From Nocardioides sp. IC4_145 (GTDB taxonomy: Bacteria > Actinomycetota > Actinomycetes > Propionibacteriales > Nocardioidaceae): a stretch of 64,000 bases of DNA. Below the pieces are notes generated by a model, which was not told where the DNA came from, made no database searches, and was given only the letters and a program-made list of their open reading frames with translations. This document shows positions 61,027-64,000 of the stretch, in pieces. The stretch covers positions 161,784 through 225,783 of the forward strand of contig NZ_JAANMS010000002.1 of NCBI RefSeq assembly GCF_011250565.1. Direction: 5' to 3'. Position 1 is the first letter of the stretch; every line of letters starts with the position of its first letter. A program made the translations under genes and the position numbers.

Positions 61027-61602
61027 GTGCTGCTCTCTGACCGCGACATCGTCGCCGAGCTCGACGCAGGACGGGTCGCGCTCGACCCCTGGGACCCCGC
61101 GATGCTGCAGCCGTCGTCGGTCGACGTGCGGCTCGACCGGTACTTCCGGGTCTTCGAGAACCACCGCTACCCGCACATCGACCCGGCGGCCGACCAGTCG
61201 GACCTGACCCGGATGGTGGAGCCGGAGGGCGACGAGCCGTTCATCCTGCACCCGGGTGAGTTCGTGCTGGGCTCGACGTACGAGGTCGTCAGCCTCCCCG
61301 ACGACATCGCCGCGCGCGTCGAGGGCAAGTCCAGCCTCGGCCGGCTCGGGCTGCTCACCCACGCGACCGCCGGCTTCGTCGACCCCGGGTTCTCCGGCCA
61401 CGTGACCCTCGAGCTGGCCAACGTCGCGACGCTGCCGATCAAGCTCTACCCGGGCATGAAGATCGGGCAGTTCTGCTTCTTCCGGCTGACGTCGCCCTCG
61501 CAGCACCCGTACGGCTCGGAGAAGTACGGCTCGCGCTACCAGGGCCAGCGCGGCCCCACCCCGTCCCGCTCGTTCCAGTCGTTCCACCGCACACCCATCT
61601 GA
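61027..61602 (+). CDS. dcd: dCTP deaminase
   Basis: Trimeric dCTP deaminase of 191 residues, supplying dUTP (or dUMP, in bifunctional members) for thymidylate synthesis in the cytosol. It shows [20 protein letters not shown] at the start, [12 protein letters not shown], the substrate-site [18 protein letters not shown] with [14 protein letters not shown], and the C-terminal lid [13 protein letters not shown]. Length and motifs are complete. The bifunctional dCTP deaminase/dUTPase form is common in actinobacteria and cannot be excluded. Confidence 0.96.
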   Translation: MLLSDRDIVAELDAGRVALDPWDPAMLQPSSVDVRLDRYFRVFENHRYPHIDPAADQSDLTRMVEPEGDEPFILHPGEFVLGSTYEVVSLPDDIAARVEGKSSLGRLGLLTHATAGFVDPGFSGHVTLELANVATLPIKLYPGMKIGQFCFFRLTSPSQHPYGSEKYGSRYQGQRGPTPSRSFQSFHRTPI

Positions 61603-61609
61603 GCGCATG

Positions 61610-61628
61610 TAAGGTGAGCCTAAGTAAG
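61610..61628. promoter_or_regulatory. IdeR/DmdR1-type iron box
   Basis: TAAGGTGAGCCTAAGTAAG, 13 of 19 bases like the IdeR consensus, 23 bases before the siderophore-interacting protein gene. Iron-bound repressor should silence it when iron is sufficient. Confidence 0.7.
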
Positions 61629-61651
61629 GCCACCCTCGCGATCGGACCCCG

Positions 61652-62602
61652 ATGACCACGCTCAGCTCGCCCGCCCTCCCGCTCCTGCTGGAGGAGGTCG
61701 AGGTCGTCTCCGTGCAGCGGCTCTCGCCGAGCTTCGTCCGGGTCGAGCTCGGGTCGCCCGCGCTGGCCGAGTTCGGTGTCGACCAGCCGCTCTACGACCA
61801 GCGGATCAAGCTGATCTTCCCGCCGGCCGGCGGTGCGCTGGAGTCCTTCGCCGGGGCCGACGAGGGCTGGATGCAGGCGTGGTACGCCCGTCCGGCCGAG
61901 GAGCGCGGCCACATGCGCACCTACACGATCCGCGACGTGCGCGGCGAGGGCGCCGAGACCCGGATCGTCGTCGACATGGTGCTCCACGACGCCGACGGCC
62001 ACGCCGGTCCGGGCGGCACCTGGGCCGCGCGGGCGAGCGTGGGCGACCGGATCGCGCTGATGTGCCCGCGGCGCGGGATGCCCTTCGGTGGCATCGAGTT
62101 CGTCCCCGGCGCGGCCACCCGGGTGGTGCTCGTCGCCGACGAGACCGCCGTGCCCGCGGCGTGCGCGACGCTCGCGCTGCTGCCGAACGACGCGCAGGGT
62201 GCGGCGTTCCTCGAGGTGCCGCTGTCGGCCGACGTGCAGACCGTCCAGCACCCCGAGGGCGTCACCGTCACCTGGCTGCCGCGCGACGGCGCCGAGCTCG
62301 GCTCCCTCCTGGCCCCCGCGGTGCTGGAGCACCTCGGCGCCCCGGCGGTCGTCGCGGAGGTCGCCGACGACGAGGTCGACCCGGACCTGTGGGAGACCCC
62401 GATGTACTCCTCCTCCGGCGAGATCGAGGCGCCGCTGGAGGCCGCGCCCGAGGCAGGCACCGACGGCGTCTACGCCTGGATCGCGGGGGAGTCCAAGGTC
62501 GTCACCTCGCTGCGCCGCGCGCTCGTCAACGAGCTCGGCATGGACCGCCGGCAGGTGTCGTTCATGGGCTACTGGCGCCGCGGCGTCGCGATGAGGTCCT
62601 GA
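61652..62602 (+). CDS. Siderophore-interacting protein (ferric-siderophore reductase)
   Basis: FAD-dependent NAD(P)H:ferric-siderophore reductase of the SIP/ViuB family, 316 residues. The FAD-binding part has RGHMRTYTIRDVRG and PGPGGTWAARASVGDRIALM-type motifs (about 85-135). The C-terminal NAD(P)-binding part ends YAWIAGESKVVTSLRRALV and RRQVSFMGYWRRG. It should release iron from internalised siderophores. No transport genes are adjacent in the window, so it serves uptake systems elsewhere. The iron box upstream implies induction by iron starvation. Confidence 0.92.
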   Translation: MTTLSSPALPLLLEEVEVVSVQRLSPSFVRVELGSPALAEFGVDQPLYDQRIKLIFPPAGGALESFAGADEGWMQAWYARPAEERGHMRTYTIRDVRGEGAETRIVVDMVLHDADGHAGPGGTWAARASVGDRIALMCPRRGMPFGGIEFVPGAATRVVLVADETAVPAACATLALLPNDAQGAAFLEVPLSADVQTVQHPEGVTVTWLPRDGAELGSLLAPAVLEHLGAPAVVAEVADDEVDPDLWETPMYSSSGEIEAPLEAAPEAGTDGVYAWIAGESKVVTSLRRALVNELGMDRRQVSFMGYWRRGVAMRS

Positions 62603-62623
62603 CGCCCTCGGAGGAGGCCGGCC

Positions 62624-62776
62624 TCAGCCGTCCAGCCGGTCGGCGAACCGGCGCAGGCTCGTCGCCAGCTGGTGGCGTCGCGAGGACCGCGACCGCGGCT
62701 CGGTGACGCGGGCGAGGCGCTCGGTGGTCCGGTGCCGGACCTCGGCCTCGAGGAGGTAGTGGTGGTCGCCGTTCAC
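62624..62776 (-). CDS. Small basic protein, 50 residues
   Basis: Short protein starting at GTG 62776 (VNGDHHYLLEAEVRHR) with Arg-rich middle (RSRSSRRHQ) and LATSLRRFADRLDG at the end. It is supported by AGGAG nine bases upstream and by lying 40 bases after the DUF4097 gene in the same direction. Too short and low-complexity for a family call; DNA, RNA or membrane binding are possible. Confidence 0.55.
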   Translation of the reverse strand: MNGDHHYLLEAEVRHRTTERLARVTEPRSRSSRRHQLATSLRRFADRLDG

Positions 62777-62816
62777 GGGATGGCTCCTGCTCGCTCGTGG
62801 GGTGCTCGGGGAGAAG

Positions 62817-63656
62817 TCAGGCCGGGGCGAGCAGCACGTCGCCGCTGACCGTGCGGGCGCGGACCTCGACGTGGTCCTGGCCCGGCTCGGGCGCGCCGGT
62901 GCTCGGCACCTCCGAGCGCACCGACCCGGTGACGGAGGTGATGTCGGCCCACACCGGCGTACCGTCGCGGACGCCGATCCGGACGTCACCCGACGCGCCC
63001 TTGGCGGTCACGCGGCCGCGCAGCGCCGAGCCGATCCGCAGGTCGCCGCTGCCGGTGGCGAGCGAGACGTCGGTGCGGGCCTCGGTGACGACGAGGTCGC
63101 CCGAGCCGGTCTTCACGGCGACCGGCCCGTCGTTGCTGTCGACCACGACGGTCCCCGAGCCGGTCGAGACGGCCAGGGCCGCGGCGGCGTGCCCGACGCA
63201 GACCTCACCGGACCCGCTCTTCACCCGCAGCTCGCCGCCGGACTCGCCGACGACGACGGCACCCGAACCGGTCTCGACGGTCGCCGGGCCGCCCAGCTCC
63301 TCGACGCGTACGTCGCCGGAGCCGGTGCGCAGCTGCGTGCGACCGACCCGGCCGGTGACCGTGACGTCCGCGCTGCCGGTGCGCACGACGACGCGGCTGT
63401 CGGTGGGGGCCTCGACCTCGACGACCAGCGACCGGTCGCCGGTGAGGAAGCCGGCCCGCCGTCGGGGGCCGATGACCGAGACCTGCTCGGTCCCGAGCTC
63501 GAGGTGGACGGCGTCGGCGTCGTGGCCGGTGACCCGCACCGACGTCTCGCCGGTCGTGGTCGCGGTGACGCGCACCGCGCCGTCGGTGACCTCCACGTAG
63601 AGGTCGACCGGGCCGGCGGCCGGGTGGCGGTGCTCAGTGGTGCGTGGTGCGTTCAC
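62817..63656 (-). CDS. DUF4097-family repetitive beta-helix protein
   Basis: Protein of 279 residues composed of about a dozen short strands with the recurring TGSGxV/TGSGDL unit (VRTGSADVTV, LRTGSGDVRV, VETGSGAVVV, VSTGSGTVVV, VKTGSGDLVV, LATGSGDLRI). This is typical of DUF4097/adhesin-like parallel beta-helices. No signal peptide is visible, so it may be cytosolic. The GTG start follows a GAGGAG site. It is preceded by an RHH gene and followed by a small basic protein, a recurring actinobacterial trio of unknown purpose. Confidence 0.85.
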   Translation of the reverse strand: MNAPRTTEHRHPAAGPVDLYVEVTDGAVRVTATTTGETSVRVTGHDADAVHLELGTEQVSVIGPRRRAGFLTGDRSLVVEVEAPTDSRVVVRTGSADVTVTGRVGRTQLRTGSGDVRVEELGGPATVETGSGAVVVGESGGELRVKSGSGEVCVGHAAAALAVSTGSGTVVVDSNDGPVAVKTGSGDLVVTEARTDVSLATGSGDLRIGSALRGRVTAKGASGDVRIGVRDGTPVWADITSVTGSVRSEVPSTGAPEPGQDHVEVRARTVSGDVLLAPA

Positions 63657-63738
63657 GGGTGCTCCTCGAGGGTGTGGTCGGCCGCGGGGCCGGCCGTTCG
63701 CCGGTCCCGAGGTCGGGGAGTGGGAAGGGGTGAGGCGG

Positions 63739-64000
63739 CTAGAGCCAGCCGTTGAGCCGGCGGTTGCCGCGGCGGCCGAGCGGGTCGCCCCCGCCGAGGA
63801 AGGGGATGCTCGAGAGGTCGATGTCGACGCTGATCGCGCCCTCGCGGGTGGCGCCGCGGACGACGTTCACCAACCAGGTGTTCAGGGACTGGCCCGACCG
63901 GCCGGCCAGCTCCTCGGCGCGGGTCTTGACCGACTCGGGCAGCCGGAGGGTGATCCGGGTGACGGCGTCGTCCTCCGGGTCGGCCTCGGAGGCGGGCGGC
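63739..64000 (-). CDS. Ribbon-helix-helix (HicB/Arc-like) protein, 5' end outside window
   Basis: The C-terminal 86 residues are visible, with RITLRLPESVKTRAEELAGR and SGQSLNTWLVNVVRGA, a ribbon-helix-helix DNA-binding motif. It ends DIDLSSIPFLGGGD...NGWL. The N-terminus, possibly a HicB-type partial RNase-H domain, lies beyond the right edge. First gene of the operon with DUF4097 and the small basic protein; it may autoregulate them. No toxin is seen downstream. Confidence 0.82.
   Translation of the reverse strand, partial: PPASEADPEDDAVTRITLRLPESVKTRAEELAGRSGQSLNTWLVNVVRGATREGAISVDIDLSSIPFLGGGDPLGRRGNRRLNGWL

Noticed and set aside
62614..62625. GAGGCCGGCCTC palindrome as a terminator between the convergent SIP and small-protein genes
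   Set aside because: Overlaps the small-protein stop, and a 4-base stem with a CCGG loop is weak; not listed.

Overview
The window reads as chromosomal DNA of a very GC-rich actinobacterium, most likely Nocardioides or a close relative. Four things point there: actinobacterial single-chain acetyl-CoA carboxylase carboxyltransferase, a FadE5-type acyl-CoA dehydrogenase, a DUF222/13E12-type HNH element, and an arsenic operon with an actinobacterial ArsR cysteine pattern. No rRNA, prophage, insertion sequence, origin or CRISPR array was seen. One tRNA gene, tRNA-Gly(CCC), lies near the right end. About 66 protein genes are supported, most of them housekeeping or lipid/amino-acid metabolism.

Layout. 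1-7.4 kb: the 3' part of zwf, a thioesterase, an MprAB-like two-component system with a lipoprotein, a fructosamine-kinase-like/LMW phosphatase/YvlD cluster, and a FadR-type GntR regulator. 7.5-14.9 kb: dimethylargininase, VanZ, aromatic aminotransferase, RNase J, a GST-fold quinone reductase, a cation efflux protein and DUF1360. 15.5-19.1 kb: a three-gene 2-oxoacid dehydrogenase operon (E1 alpha, E1 beta, E2). 19-31 kb: M20 peptidase, two membrane Ser/Thr kinases, acyl-CoA carboxyltransferase, and an ECF sigma factor with an M1 lipoprotein peptidase, divergent from one kinase. 31-39 kb: fasciclin protein, PucR regulator divergent from a reductase-desaturase pair, MFS exporter, AzlCD and a decayed phosphatase gene. 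39.3-40.7 kb: the DUF222 HNH element. 40.8-43.6 kb: arsR divergent from arsM-acr3-arsC. 43.6-54.4 kb: phosphoglucomutase, crotonase, a membrane beta-propeller, a repeat-bearing membrane protein, SDR/maleylpyruvate-isomerase pair, thioredoxin-NHL protein and lysE/lysG. 54.4-64 kb: fadE5, TauE/Rrf2, SnoaL-like protein, tRNA-Gly/DUF2461, SGNH hydrolase, dcd, an iron-regulated siderophore-interacting protein, and an RHH/DUF4097/small-protein operon cut by the window edge.

How genes work together. The clearest units are arsenic detoxification (sense, methylate, export, reduce); a desaturase with its own ferredoxin reductase beside a PucR regulator; branched-chain 2-oxoacid oxidation without an E3 gene; basic amino-acid export with its LysR regulator; and a sigma factor that shares a 40-bp divergent promoter region with a receptor-like kinase but has no anti-sigma gene beside it.

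The most striking window-wide signal is regulatory. Some two dozen genes have no ribosome-binding site. Instead they carry a hexamer close to TAnnnT that ends 6-8 bases before the start codon, the signature of leaderless transcription. The pattern settles several start codons, supports a 40-residue gene that would otherwise be ignored, marks the intact promoter of a broken phosphatase gene, and suggests a 5-codon leader reading frame. Other notable items are a tRNA whose encoded CCA overlaps the ATG of the next gene, a long hairpin between the divergent pgm and crotonase genes, and a KstR-like operator in front of a SnoaL-like gene.
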